Shown here piece by piece: positions 8,037 through 16,175 of a DNA stretch of 64,000 nt (the stretch's first letter is position 1; each line of letters begins with the position of its first letter). Origin of the DNA: Fluviibacter phosphoraccumulans_A (GTDB lineage: Bacteria; Pseudomonadota; Gammaproteobacteria; Burkholderiales; Rhodocyclaceae); the NCBI GenBank assembly GCA_036287865.1, contig CP126743.1, positions 868,001-932,000 of the forward strand, written 5' to 3'. The notes under the pieces are model-generated. The model was not told the DNA's origin and did not search any database. It was given only the letters and a program-made list of their open reading frames with translations. A program made the translations under genes and the position numbers.

Positions 8037-9358
8037 AACCTACAATCACGCTCGTTGGCCGTGCCAACGTTGGCAAATCGACACTCTTTAACCGCTTAAC
8101 GCGCTCGCGTGACGCTATTGTGGCTGACGTGCCGGGTCTGACGCGAGACCGTCACTACGGCCACGGCAAGATGGGCCGCAAAGGCTTCCTGGCTATTGAT
8201 ACCGGTGGCTTTGAGCTAAAATCGCGTGAAGGCATCAAGCAGGAGATGGCGCGCCAGACCGAGCAGGCGATCCACGAAGCGGACCGTATTATTTTTGTCG
8301 TTGACGGCCGGGAAGGTGTTACGCCACTCGATAAAGATATTGCACAGTTGCTGCGCCGGATTAACCGGCCTGTCCTGGTGGCCGTTAATAAGGTCGAGGG
8401 CATGGACCGTGGCGTGGTGACAGCTGATTTCCACGAACTCGGCTTGGGCGAACCGCATCCTATTTCAGCCGCTCATGGCGAAGGCGTTCGTAGCCTGGTT
8501 GATGAAGCGCTTGAAGACTTTCCGGAAGATGCTGAAGATGAAGAAGCGGGCGATCGCATTCCCAGTGTGGCGATTGCCGGCCGCCCTAACGTTGGCAAAT
8601 CCACGCTCATTAATGCATTGCTGGGTGAAGAGCGGGTCATTGCATTTGACCAGCCGGGCACCACGCGTGATGCCATCGAAATTGAATTCGAACGCGGCGA
8701 TAAAAAGTACCAGCTGATTGATACAGCAGGCGTGCGTCGTAAGGGTCGCGTATTCGAAGCCATTGAAAAATTCTCGGTCATCAAAACGCTGCGGGCGATT
8801 GAGGCTGCAAACGTTGTCATCCTCGTGCTTGACGCCCAGCATGATGTTGCGGATCAGGATGCGCATTTAGCCGGCTTTATCAAAGAATCCGGCCGCGCGC
8901 TTGTGGTGGCTATTAACAAGTGGGATGGCATGGATGCTTACGATAAGGAGCAGTGCAAGATTGCTATCGAACGTTGCTTTAAATTCCTAGATTTTGCGAG
9001 CTTCCATTACATCTCGGCCAAAGAAGGCAAGGGCCTCGATGGGGTCATGCGCTCGGTCGATAAGGCATATACGGCGGCGATGGCGAAGCTGCCAACACCC
9101 CAGCTGACACGTGTATTGATTGATGCCGTAGCGCGTCAGACGCCACCGCGACATAGTATTTTCCGGCCGAAGCCGCGCTATGCCCACCAGGGTGGCATGA
9201 ATCCGCCGTTGATTGTGATTCACGGTAATGCGCTTAATCATATTCCAGACAGCTATCGACGCTATCTCGAGCACTGTTTCCGCGATCACTTCCACCTGCA
9301 GGGAACGCCATTACGTGTGCAGTTCAATGTATCGCATAACCCTTACGCAGACGATTAA
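8033..9358 (+). CDS. der: GTPase Der (EngA), two tandem GTPase domains
   Basis: Essential GTPase for 50S ribosome assembly. Two P-loops are visible, GRANVGKST near residue 8 and GRPNVGKST near residue 184, each followed by a DTGG/DTAG switch motif and an NK(V/W)D-type specificity motif, then the C-terminal KH-like domain ending in NPYADD. At 441 residues it is full length. Translation is coupled to bamB. A strong hairpin terminator follows. Confidence 0.98.
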   Translation: MKPTITLVGRANVGKSTLFNRLTRSRDAIVADVPGLTRDRHYGHGKMGRKGFLAIDTGGFELKSREGIKQEMARQTEQAIHEADRIIFVVDGREGVTPLDKDIAQLLRRINRPVLVAVNKVEGMDRGVVTADFHELGLGEPHPISAAHGEGVRSLVDEALEDFPEDAEDEEAGDRIPSVAIAGRPNVGKSTLINALLGEERVIAFDQPGTTRDAIEIEFERGDKKYQLIDTAGVRRKGRVFEAIEKFSVIKTLRAIEAANVVILVLDAQHDVADQDAHLAGFIKESGRALVVAINKWDGMDAYDKEQCKIAIERCFKFLDFASFHYISAKEGKGLDGVMRSVDKAYTAAMAKLPTPQLTRVLIDAVARQTPPRHSIFRPKPRYAHQGGMNPPLIVIHGNALNHIPDSYRRYLEHCFRDHFHLQGTPLRVQFNVSHNPYADD

Positions 9359-9368
9359 TAGTGGCTGG

Positions 9369-9400
9369 TGCGCAAAATGTTTTGCGCATTAACCTTTTTT
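9369..9400 (+). terminator. Rho-independent terminator after der
   Basis: The perfect 9-bp inverted repeat TGCGCAAAA / TTTTGCGCA with a 2-base centre is followed by TTAACCTTTTTT. It closes the rlmN-der run. Confidence 0.85.
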
Positions 9401-9402
9401 GC

Positions 9403-9431
9403 TTTACATTGAGCCATCAAGCGCTTAAACA
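9403..9431 (+). promoter_or_regulatory. Candidate sigma70 promoter for hfq
   Basis: TTTACA (9403-9408) and TAAACA (9426-9431) are separated by exactly 17 bases, directly after the der terminator and about 45 bases before the hfq start. The -35 matches consensus at five of six positions, the -10 less well. Inferred by eye only. Confidence 0.45.
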
Positions 9432-9476
9432 GCCTCTCATCCCCCGCAATAATCAGAAGAAAGCGGAGTAATAAAA

Positions 9477-9713
9477 ATGACAAACAAGGGCCAGTTGCTG
9501 CAAGACCCCTTCCTGAATGCATTGCGCCGTGAGCACGTGCCAGTGTCGATCTATCTGGTCAATGGCATCAAGCTTCAGGGACAAATCGAATCATTTGATC
9601 AGTATGTCGTGCTCTTGCGTAATACCGTTACTCAGATGGTTTACAAGCACGCCATTTCAACGGTTGTGCCTGCGCGTGCCGTTAATTTCAGCCAGGATCC
9701 GCCCGAGGCATGA
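9477..9713 (+). CDS. hfq: RNA chaperone Hfq
   Basis: Hexameric Sm-like protein that pairs small RNAs with mRNAs. The N-terminus NKGQLLQDPFLNALRRE (Sm1) and the KHAISTVVP Sm2 motif are complete. At 78 residues it is a compact Hfq with a very short tail, as in many betaproteobacteria. The SD-like GCGGAG lies 9 bases before ATG. Its stop overlaps the hflX start by ATGA, so hflX would have been coupled to it. Confidence 0.98.
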   Translation: MTNKGQLLQDPFLNALRREHVPVSIYLVNGIKLQGQIESFDQYVVLLRNTVTQMVYKHAISTVVPARAVNFSQDPPEA

Positions 9714-10897
9714 CGGTTAACGACCCGGCACTGGCCGGGTTGTTAGATCCCTGGTTAGCCAGAAAGTCTGCGCAGAGCCGCTCCGCCGAACAGGCGAAGG
9801 AGCGGGTGCTCATCGTTCAGGTCAATTTCGGTGATCTGGATATCAAAGAAGCCATAGAAGAAGTCCGCATGCTGGCTGAATCGGCAGGTGCCGAAGTTGC
9901 GGACGTCATCACGTGTCGCCGGGATCGGCCTGATGTCGTGCTCTTTGTTGGCTCAGGCAAGGCAGAAGAAATCGGCCAATACGCCAAGGCGCTGGATGCC
10001 AGCCTCGTCATCTTTAATCACAGCCTGTCGCCTGTGCAGCAGCGTAACCTGGAACAGGTGGTTCACGGTCAGGTGATTGACCGGACCAGCCTGACTCTTG
10101 ATATTTTCGCCCTGCGTGCGCAGAGTGCCGAGGGTAAGCTTCAGGTAGAGCTGGCATAGCTGGAGCACCTGGCTTCTCGTCTTATCCGCGGCTGGACGCA
10201 CCTTGAAAGACAGCGTGGCGGTATAGGCATGCGTGGCCCGGGTGAAACCCAGCTAGAGACCAACCGGCGGTTGATGGGTACCCGCGTCAAAATGCTCAAG
10301 GAGCGGCTTGCCCGGTTAGCCAAGCAACGTCGCACCCAGGGTCGGGCGCGCAGTCGGCAGGGTGTCCTGACGATTTCTCTGGTGGGTTATACCAATGCAG
10401 GTAAATCTACGCTGTTCAATGCGTTAACCTATTCCGGGGCCTACGCTGCGGATCAATTGTTTGCCACGCTGGATACGACCGTACGCCGGGTCTGGTTACC
10501 CGAAGCCGGCAACGTTGTTGTGGCAGATACGGTCGGTTTTATTCGAGACTTGCCGCACACCCTCGTCTAGGCCTTTAAGGCGACGCTGGAGACCACGACA
10601 CAGGCTGATTTGCTCCTGCATGTGATTGATGCGGCTAACCCTGCGCGTGAGCAACAGATCGCCGAAGTTAACAAGGTTTTAGCCGAAATTGGCACAAGTC
10701 ATGTGCCGCAGATCAGGGTCTACAACAAGTGTGATCTTACGGCCGCCGAGCCGGGGATCGAGCGGGATCCCTATGGTAGAATCATCCGTGTACGACTTAG
10801 CGCCCAAATCGGTGCGGGTCTTCCCTGGTTATGGGCGGCAATCGCCGAATTTGCCCACCCGGAAATTGAAAAGCTGTCGCCTGATGTCGATCAATGA
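9710..10897 (+). pseudogene. hflX: HflX GTPase gene interrupted by two in-frame TAG codons
   Basis: Ribosome-splitting GTPase HflX is recognisable along a single reading frame of 395 codons, but TAG occurs at codon 150 (10157-10159) and codon 287 (10568-10570). The first lies in the ELA-stop-LEHL segment, where relatives usually have glutamine; the second falls after LPHTLV, where relatives vary. The G1 motif GYTNAGKST, the glycine-rich RGPGETQLET and the DTVGF switch are intact, and the frame is never shifted. Both stops could arise by C-to-T change of CAG, though the ancestral codon is certain at neither. A translated product would be a 149-residue N-terminal fragment without the GTPase domain. 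Amber suppression is possible but unsupported elsewhere in the window. Confidence 0.9.
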
Positions 10898-12239
10898 TCC
10901 CCAATGGGGAAATAGCCACCGACCGGAACAAAAAGATCCGGAGCAGGTACCAGAGCAAGCTGGTACGGAGCCGGTGCAACCCGATAACGGCCTAAAGGCA
11001 GCAGAAGCACCCAAATCACCTCAGCCAGAACCATCCGGTGGGGGGGCTAAAAAACCGGGTGAACCGCCCGAAGGCCCTCCGGATCTGGAAGTGCTGTGGC
11101 AACAACTGGTGCATAACCTACGTTGCAAGTTGGCAGCGGTTTTGCGTCGCGAGCCGCCGCCCTTGCCGGATGCACTTAACACGGATCGACCTGCCCCCCC
11201 GGCTTCGGTAGATGAGCCGCTTGGTTGGCAGGCCTTATCACTCAAAAGCTGGCTGATCGGCGTTGCCTTGCTCATGGGCGCCTGGTTAATGAGTGGATTT
11301 TATCTGGTCGATGCCAGTCAGCGCGGCGTGTTGAGTCGCTTTGGCGTTATCGTATGCACCGAAGACCCTGGTTGGCACTGGCGTTGGCCTTATCCGATAG
11401 AAAGTGTCCGACTGGTTAACGTTACGAACGATAGAACGATAGAGGTTGGTGTTGCTAGCGCCAAGGGACCAACGCCGCCCATGATGCTGACCGCGGATCA
11501 AAGCCTGGTAGGCCTGAGATATGCCGTTGTGTACCAGGTGCATGACCCCATCGTCTATTTAAGCCGTCTGGAAGCGCCCGCCGAGTTATTAAGCACACTG
11601 GCTGAAACAGCCTTGCGTCAGGCTGTTGCCACACAGCCTATGGCACTGATTCAAGGCGCCGTTGTAAAGCAGGGGGCAGATACATCCAATCCGTCATTCC
11701 TCGACGCTGCACGTGGTCAGATGCAGGCAGCGCTGGATCAATTGAATACCGGTATCCGGGTAAAAGCGCTGCAGATTAAAGACGTTGTCTTACCCGGCCC
11801 CGTTTTGAAGGCGGCCAAGCAGGCCGAACAGGATGAGCAGGCTCAGATTCAAGCCTTGCGTCAGGCGCAGTCGGCTTCGGGTGAGAGTCTGATTAAAGCC
11901 CGCAAACTGGCCAATCGACTTCAGGAAGAAACCACGGGCTACACCCAGAAGCTGGATGTCGCTGTGCTGCGACTCAATGCCAGCAACCCGAAACCGAGTA
12001 GCGCCGATGCGCTTAATCAGGTGGGCAGCGCCAACGCCAGCCTGCGTGAACAGTACCCACTGGTGTTTGATAACTATGCCGAGCTGGTTGCCAAAACGCA
12101 GCAGTCCGGTAGCGCGCGGTCAAAACGTAACGCGGCACAACCAGCTGATTCAGTCGAGGCTTTCAAAACAGGTGAATGGCGGGATCGTGAACTCATGCGC
12201 TCGCGAGATCGAGTTGGCCGTCCGGGGAGTGGTTCATGA
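10884..12239 (+). CDS. hflK: HflK, SPFH-domain modulator of FtsH protease
   Basis: Inner-membrane SPFH protein that forms the HflKC cage around FtsH. The start MSINDPQWG matches the HflK N-terminus and lies 14 bases inside the end of the hflX frame. It has a Pro/Glu-rich N-terminal region containing the GPPDLE motif, one transmembrane helix (about residues 120-140), an SPFH domain containing DPGWHWRWPYPIE, and coiled-coil helices rich in Gln/Ala. It is 451 codons with its stop. The stop overlaps hflC by ATGA. Confidence 0.93.
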   Translation: MSINDPQWGNSHRPEQKDPEQVPEQAGTEPVQPDNGLKAAEAPKSPQPEPSGGGAKKPGEPPEGPPDLEVLWQQLVHNLRCKLAAVLRREPPPLPDALNTDRPAPPASVDEPLGWQALSLKSWLIGVALLMGAWLMSGFYLVDASQRGVLSRFGVIVCTEDPGWHWRWPYPIESVRLVNVTNDRTIEVGVASAKGPTPPMMLTADQSLVGLRYAVVYQVHDPIVYLSRLEAPAELLSTLAETALRQAVATQPMALIQGAVVKQGADTSNPSFLDAARGQMQAALDQLNTGIRVKALQIKDVVLPGPVLKAAKQAEQDEQAQIQALRQAQSASGESLIKARKLANRLQEETTGYTQKLDVAVLRLNASNPKPSSADALNQVGSANASLREQYPLVFDNYAELVAKTQQSGSARSKRNAAQPADSVEAFKTGEWRDRELMRSRDRVGRPGSGS

Positions 12240-13108
12240 CACAACTCGAGACCCCTAAAGTGGATCGATGCTTCTCTCTGGGGAGGGTAGGCGCCGTCGC
12301 AGTTGTGCTTGGGCTGTTGCTGGCGATTTTCTCAGTGGTTATCGTTGAAACCGGTCAGGTCGGCGTGGTGATGCGCGCTGGGGCTGATACGCCGTCACGT
12401 TTGCTTGCCAGCCCCGGAATTTACGTTCGCCTGCCATTTGCCGAGCGTATCTGGCTGATCGATACCCGCTTGCAAACGGCAGAGCAAATTACCCCCCAGT
12501 CGTTTACCTCACTGGATAACCAATCCCTGCAGCTAGCGGCCTGGGCAGCTTGGCGCGTTAACGACCCGGGACTGTTCAATACCAGCACGGCCTCGGGTAA
12601 AAACTCGGCGAACGAACGCGTGTTAACGCTGCTTAATAAAACCCTCACGGGTCTGGCGCAGGCACAGACGATGGCAACCCTACAGCAAGGACTGCCAGCG
12701 GATGACCAAGCAAAGTGGCTGGCAGCGCTCAATAGCGAATTAGTGCCGCTGGGGATGGTTGCCGAGCAGATTGGCCTGTGCCAGGTGTCTCTGTCAGAGC
12801 CATCCAATGAAGCGATATACAAACGCATGGCGGCCAGTAGGCAGCAGGCGGAACAACGCCTCGTCCAGGGGCTTTCTGCGGATGAGCAGCAGCTGGTGGC
12901 ATTGCAGACCAAACAACGCGATCAGGTGCTTGGTGATGCCTACAAACAGAGTCAACAGCAGCGTCAGTCTGCTGAAAGCAGATTGGTGGCAGCTTACGCC
13001 AAGCAATACGGCCAGGCCGCCGCTTTTCAGGATCGTCTGAATAAACCACAACCTACGCCCACAGTGGCGGTGCCTCCGGTGAGCGCAGATGCGTCCCGGT
13101 CCGAATAA
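12236..13108 (+). CDS. hflC: HflC, SPFH-domain partner of HflK
   Basis: Partner of HflK in the FtsH-regulating membrane complex. One N-terminal transmembrane helix (about residues 17-38) is followed by an SPFH domain with SPGIYVRLPFAERIWLIDTR, then a Gln-rich coiled coil. It is 290 residues. The sequence is more divergent from textbook HflC than HflK is from its family, and the call rests partly on position directly after hflK with a 4-base overlap. Confidence 0.88.
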   Translation: MTQLETPKVDRCFSLGRVGAVAVVLGLLLAIFSVVIVETGQVGVVMRAGADTPSRLLASPGIYVRLPFAERIWLIDTRLQTAEQITPQSFTSLDNQSLQLAAWAAWRVNDPGLFNTSTASGKNSANERVLTLLNKTLTGLAQAQTMATLQQGLPADDQAKWLAALNSELVPLGMVAEQIGLCQVSLSEPSNEAIYKRMAASRQQAEQRLVQGLSADEQQLVALQTKQRDQVLGDAYKQSQQQRQSAESRLVAAYAKQYGQAAAFQDRLNKPQPTPTVAVPPVSADASRSE

Positions 13109-13132
13109 TCTATCAAAACCAAGAGTGCCTAC

Positions 13133-13327
13133 ATGAACGACACGATATGGCTGGCGATTGCCCTGATGCTCGTATTTGAGGGTATGCTCCCATTCATTTC
13201 GCCGCGCATGTGGCGGGAAACTTTTGAACGCATGCTTCAGCTGCGTGACGGCCAGATCCGCTTTTTAGGTCTGACCGCCATGCTTGCCGGCGTGCTTATT
13301 CTTACTGTACTGCGTCAAATATCATGA
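13133..13327 (+). CDS. DUF2065 small membrane protein
   Basis: A 64-residue protein with two predicted transmembrane helices and the ISPRMWRETFERM signature between them, which is DUF2065 (YjeT family). Function is unknown. It is commonly found between hflC and hisZ/purA in proteobacteria, as here. Its stop overlaps the hisZ start. Confidence 0.85.
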   Translation: MNDTIWLAIALMLVFEGMLPFISPRMWRETFERMLQLRDGQIRFLGLTAMLAGVLILTVLRQIS

Positions 13328-14520
13328 TGAAGTGGTTGTTGCCCGAATCCGTTGCCGATGCGTTGCCCGATGAGGCCGCACGACTTGAACTATTGCGCCG
13401 TCGTCTGCTGGATCTGTACCAGAGTCACGGCTATGAGCTGGTGCAGCCACCATTGATCGAATACCTGGATTCGCTGTTAACCAGTGCAGGTCGCGAACTC
13501 GATTTGCGTACATTCAAACTGGTGGATCATGGTTCTGGTCGCACGCTGGGTGTGCGTGCCGACATGACCGCACAGGTTGCACGGATTGATGCGCATTTGT
13601 TGAATCGCCCCGGTGTGGTTCGCCTCTGTTATTGCCACAGCGTCTTGCATGCACAGCCAGCGGATATGCAGGCCAGTCGAGAGCCGTTCCAGTTGGGTGC
13701 CGAGATCTATGGTTATGCCGATTTACCGGCAGATCTGGAAATCGTGCGTCTGGCAGCAGCAACGCTGCAGGCCGCAGGCGCACCTGCCGCACGGATTGAT
13801 CTGGGCCATATGGGCATCTTCCGCACGTTGATGACGCTGGCGGGTATCTCCGGAGAAGGCGAAGAGCACTTCTTCAAATTGTTACAACGTAAGGATATTC
13901 CGGCGCTGGATAGTGAAACGATCAACTGGCGATCGGAATTGCGCGCTGCCATGCTGGCACTGCCGCGCCTGTATGGAGATCGCGCCGTGCTGGATGAGAC
14001 ACGCGAGGCATTGCCGAAGGTGCCGGCGATTCATAAGGCGCTGGATGATCTGGAAGCGATTATCAATCAGGCATCTGATTTGCCCTTATACGTGGATCTC
14101 TCGGACCTGCGTGGGTATCATTACCACAGCGGCATGGTCTTTGCCGGTTACTGCGAGGGTCATAGTGCAGCCATGATGCTGGGCGGTCGTTATGATGGTG
14201 TCGGTGCTGCTTTTGGTCGGGCACGACCCGCAACAGGGTTCTCGTTAGACATTCGCGAGTTGTGTCGTTTGTCTGTGTTGCCCGTTGTGCAAGCAGCGAT
14301 TTTTGCGCCTGCTTTGGCGAACGACGCCACGGCGCAAGACTGCGAATCGCGTGCTCAAGCCATCAAGGTGTTGCGTGATCGGGGAGAGCGTGTCATCGAT
14401 GCGTTGCCCGGTGAAGTACAAGCACCGGCAATGGCAACCGGTGAAGTAACTTACAGCGGTGGGATTTGTGATCGAATCCTGGTGCAGATGCAGGGTAAGT
14501 GGGTCGTTCATGCTTGCTGA
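13324..14520 (+). CDS. hisZ: ATP phosphoribosyltransferase regulatory subunit HisZ
   Basis: Catalytically silent HisS paralogue that activates the short form of HisG in the first step of histidine synthesis. Class II synthetase-fold motifs are seen, including GVRADMTAQVARI, a FQLGAEIYG segment, YHSGMVF and GGRYDGVG. The length of 398 and the lack of an anticodon-binding domain distinguish it from HisS. Its presence implies that a short HisG is encoded elsewhere. Start overlaps the DUF2065 stop; purA follows 45 bases later. Confidence 0.94.
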   Translation: MMKWLLPESVADALPDEAARLELLRRRLLDLYQSHGYELVQPPLIEYLDSLLTSAGRELDLRTFKLVDHGSGRTLGVRADMTAQVARIDAHLLNRPGVVRLCYCHSVLHAQPADMQASREPFQLGAEIYGYADLPADLEIVRLAAATLQAAGAPAARIDLGHMGIFRTLMTLAGISGEGEEHFFKLLQRKDIPALDSETINWRSELRAAMLALPRLYGDRAVLDETREALPKVPAIHKALDDLEAIINQASDLPLYVDLSDLRGYHYHSGMVFAGYCEGHSAAMMLGGRYDGVGAAFGRARPATGFSLDIRELCRLSVLPVVQAAIFAPALANDATAQDCESRAQAIKVLRDRGERVIDALPGEVQAPAMATGEVTYSGGICDRILVQMQGKWVVHAC

Positions 14521-14565
14521 GTCCGGCGTTTTTTTGATTTAACTTTCTTAGAACAGACGTAACGT

Positions 14566-15873
14566 ATGGCTAAAAATATCGTAGTAGTGGGTACCCAGTG
14601 GGGCGACGAAGGCAAAGGCAAGATCGTCGACTGGCTAACAGATAACGCCGGTGGTGTGGTCCGCTTTCAGGGTGGCCATAATGCCGGCCATACGCTCGTC
14701 ATCGGTGAAAAAGAGTACAAGCTCAACCTCGTGCCTTCCGGCATTGTGCGTGATGGCGTTCATTGCTACATTGGCAATGGCGTGGTGCTGGATGTGCATC
14801 ATCTGCTGAGCGAAATCGCCACGCTGGAAGCGGATGGTCTCAAGGTGCGTGGTCGTGTCACGATTAGCCCGGGTTGTCCGGTTATTCTGCCGTATCACTC
14901 GGCGCTGGATCGCGCGCGTGAAGCCAAGCGTTGCAATGACACCAAGATTGGCACCACGGGTAAAGGCATTGGCCCGACTTACGAAGATAAAGTTGCGCGT
15001 CGTGCGCTGCGCGTTTACGACCTGTTCCATCCGGAAACGCTGTCGGCCAAGCTAAAAGAAGTGCTGGAATACCACAACTTTGTGCTGACGCAGTACCTGG
15101 GTGCAGAACCGCTGGATCACGCCACCATCCTGACCCAGGCCCTGGCTAATGCCGAGCAGATCAAGCCAATGGTTGGCGATGTGTCGGCCGCGCTGTATGC
15201 CGCGAATAAAGCCGGTCAGAACCTGCTATTTGAAGGTGCTCAGGGCACGCTACTCGATATTGATCACGGTACCTATCCCTTTGTCACGTCATCCAACTGC
15301 GTCGCTGGCCAAGCCTCGGCAGGCACCGGTGTGGGTCCGGGCATGCTGCATTACATTCTGGGCATCACCAAGGCTTACACAACGCGCGTCGGTGGTGGTC
15401 CGTTCCCTACGGAACTCGATATCGACACCGAAGGCACGCCGGGTCATCAGATGTCTACCGTAGGTCGTGAGTTCGGCACCGTTACTGGTCGTAAGCGCCG
15501 CTGTGGTTGGTACGATGCCGCTGCAATGCGCCGTTCCGCTATGATCAACGGCATCACCGGTTTGTGTATCACCAAGCTGGATGTGCTCGATGGTATTGAA
15601 GAACTGAAGATCTGTACCGGCTATAAGCTGGATGGCAAAACACTGGATCTGCTGCCGCTGGGTGCAGATGATGTGGCACGCTGTGAGCCAATCTATGAAA
15701 GCATGCCGGGTTGGCCTGAAACAACTTTCGGCGTAAAGCGCTGGGAAGATCTGCCGCAGGCAGCGCGTGACTATCTGTTGCGCCTCGAGCAGGTAACGGG
15801 TGTTCCGGTAGCCATTGTGTCTACCGGGCCTGAACGGGACGAAATGATTGTTCGTGTTCATCCCTTCGTCTGA
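14566..15873 (+). CDS. purA: Adenylosuccinate synthetase
   Basis: Joins IMP and aspartate with GTP to form adenylosuccinate in AMP synthesis. The N-terminal GTQWGDEGKGKIVD (P-loop and catalytic Asp) is complete, as are GHNAGHT, the TTGKGIGP loop and the C-terminal GTP/Asp-binding STGPERDEM. At 435 residues it is full length. The strong palindrome at 15877 follows its stop. Confidence 0.98.
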   Translation: MAKNIVVVGTQWGDEGKGKIVDWLTDNAGGVVRFQGGHNAGHTLVIGEKEYKLNLVPSGIVRDGVHCYIGNGVVLDVHHLLSEIATLEADGLKVRGRVTISPGCPVILPYHSALDRAREAKRCNDTKIGTTGKGIGPTYEDKVARRALRVYDLFHPETLSAKLKEVLEYHNFVLTQYLGAEPLDHATILTQALANAEQIKPMVGDVSAALYAANKAGQNLLFEGAQGTLLDIDHGTYPFVTSSNCVAGQASAGTGVGPGMLHYILGITKAYTTRVGGGPFPTELDIDTEGTPGHQMSTVGREFGTVTGRKRRCGWYDAAAMRRSAMINGITGLCITKLDVLDGIEELKICTGYKLDGKTLDLLPLGADDVARCEPIYESMPGWPETTFGVKRWEDLPQAARDYLLRLEQVTGVPVAIVSTGPERDEMIVRVHPFV

Positions 15874-15876
15874 TCT

Positions 15877-15916
15877 CCAAAGCATTGAGCCCGCGCCAGC
15901 GGGCTCAATGCTTTGG
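15877..15916 (+). terminator. 18-bp perfect inverted repeat after purA
   Basis: CCAAAGCATTGAGCCCGC and its exact reverse complement are separated by GCCA. No clear T-tract follows on the plus strand, so it may act as a weak terminator or an mRNA 3'-end stabiliser. Confidence 0.65.
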
Positions 15917-15920
15917 AACC

Positions 15921-15958
15921 ATCCTATTGTCTTTAAAGGATCTGGCTCAATATAGGAT
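15921..15958 (+). promoter_or_regulatory. Candidate rnr promoter within an imperfect inverted repeat
   Basis: TTGTCT (15927-15932) and TATAGG (15951-15956) are 18 bases apart, a possible plus-strand promoter reading toward rnr. The arms ATCCTATTG and CAATATAGGAT form an imperfect inverted repeat around it. A transcript from here would cross the tRNA-Leu gene in antisense. Visual inference only. Confidence 0.25.
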
Positions 15959-16000
15959 TAAAGCTATGAAATGGGCCGGCCACATTAAGATGATAAAGTG

Positions 16001-16031
16001 CCCAAAAACACAAAACCCGCACAAGGCGGGT
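16001..16031 (-). terminator. Terminator of tRNA-Leu
   Basis: Read on the minus strand, ACCCGC / GCGGGT with a 5-base loop is followed by TTTGTGTTTTT. It lies 15 bases beyond the CCA end of the tRNA. Confidence 0.8.
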
Positions 16032-16045
16032 TCAATGTTATTCGT

Positions 16046-16130
<85 letters not shown>

Positions 16131-16147
16131 AGGTGCAAAGAAATAGA

Positions 16148-16175
16148 ATTATAGAAGAAAGAATGAAAATGTCAA
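16148..16175 (-). promoter_or_regulatory. Consensus sigma70 promoter of tRNA-Leu overlapping the rnr start
   Basis: On the minus strand, perfect TTGACA (16170-16175) and perfect TATAAT (16148-16153) are 16 bases apart, with transcription expected to begin near 16140, about 10 bases before the tRNA. The -35 box overlaps the rnr ATG at 16169-16171. Confidence 0.85.

Noticed and set aside
15877..15958. CRISPR-like or mobile repeat
   Set aside because: Only two unrelated inverted repeats; nothing is repeated elsewhere in the window that I could see.
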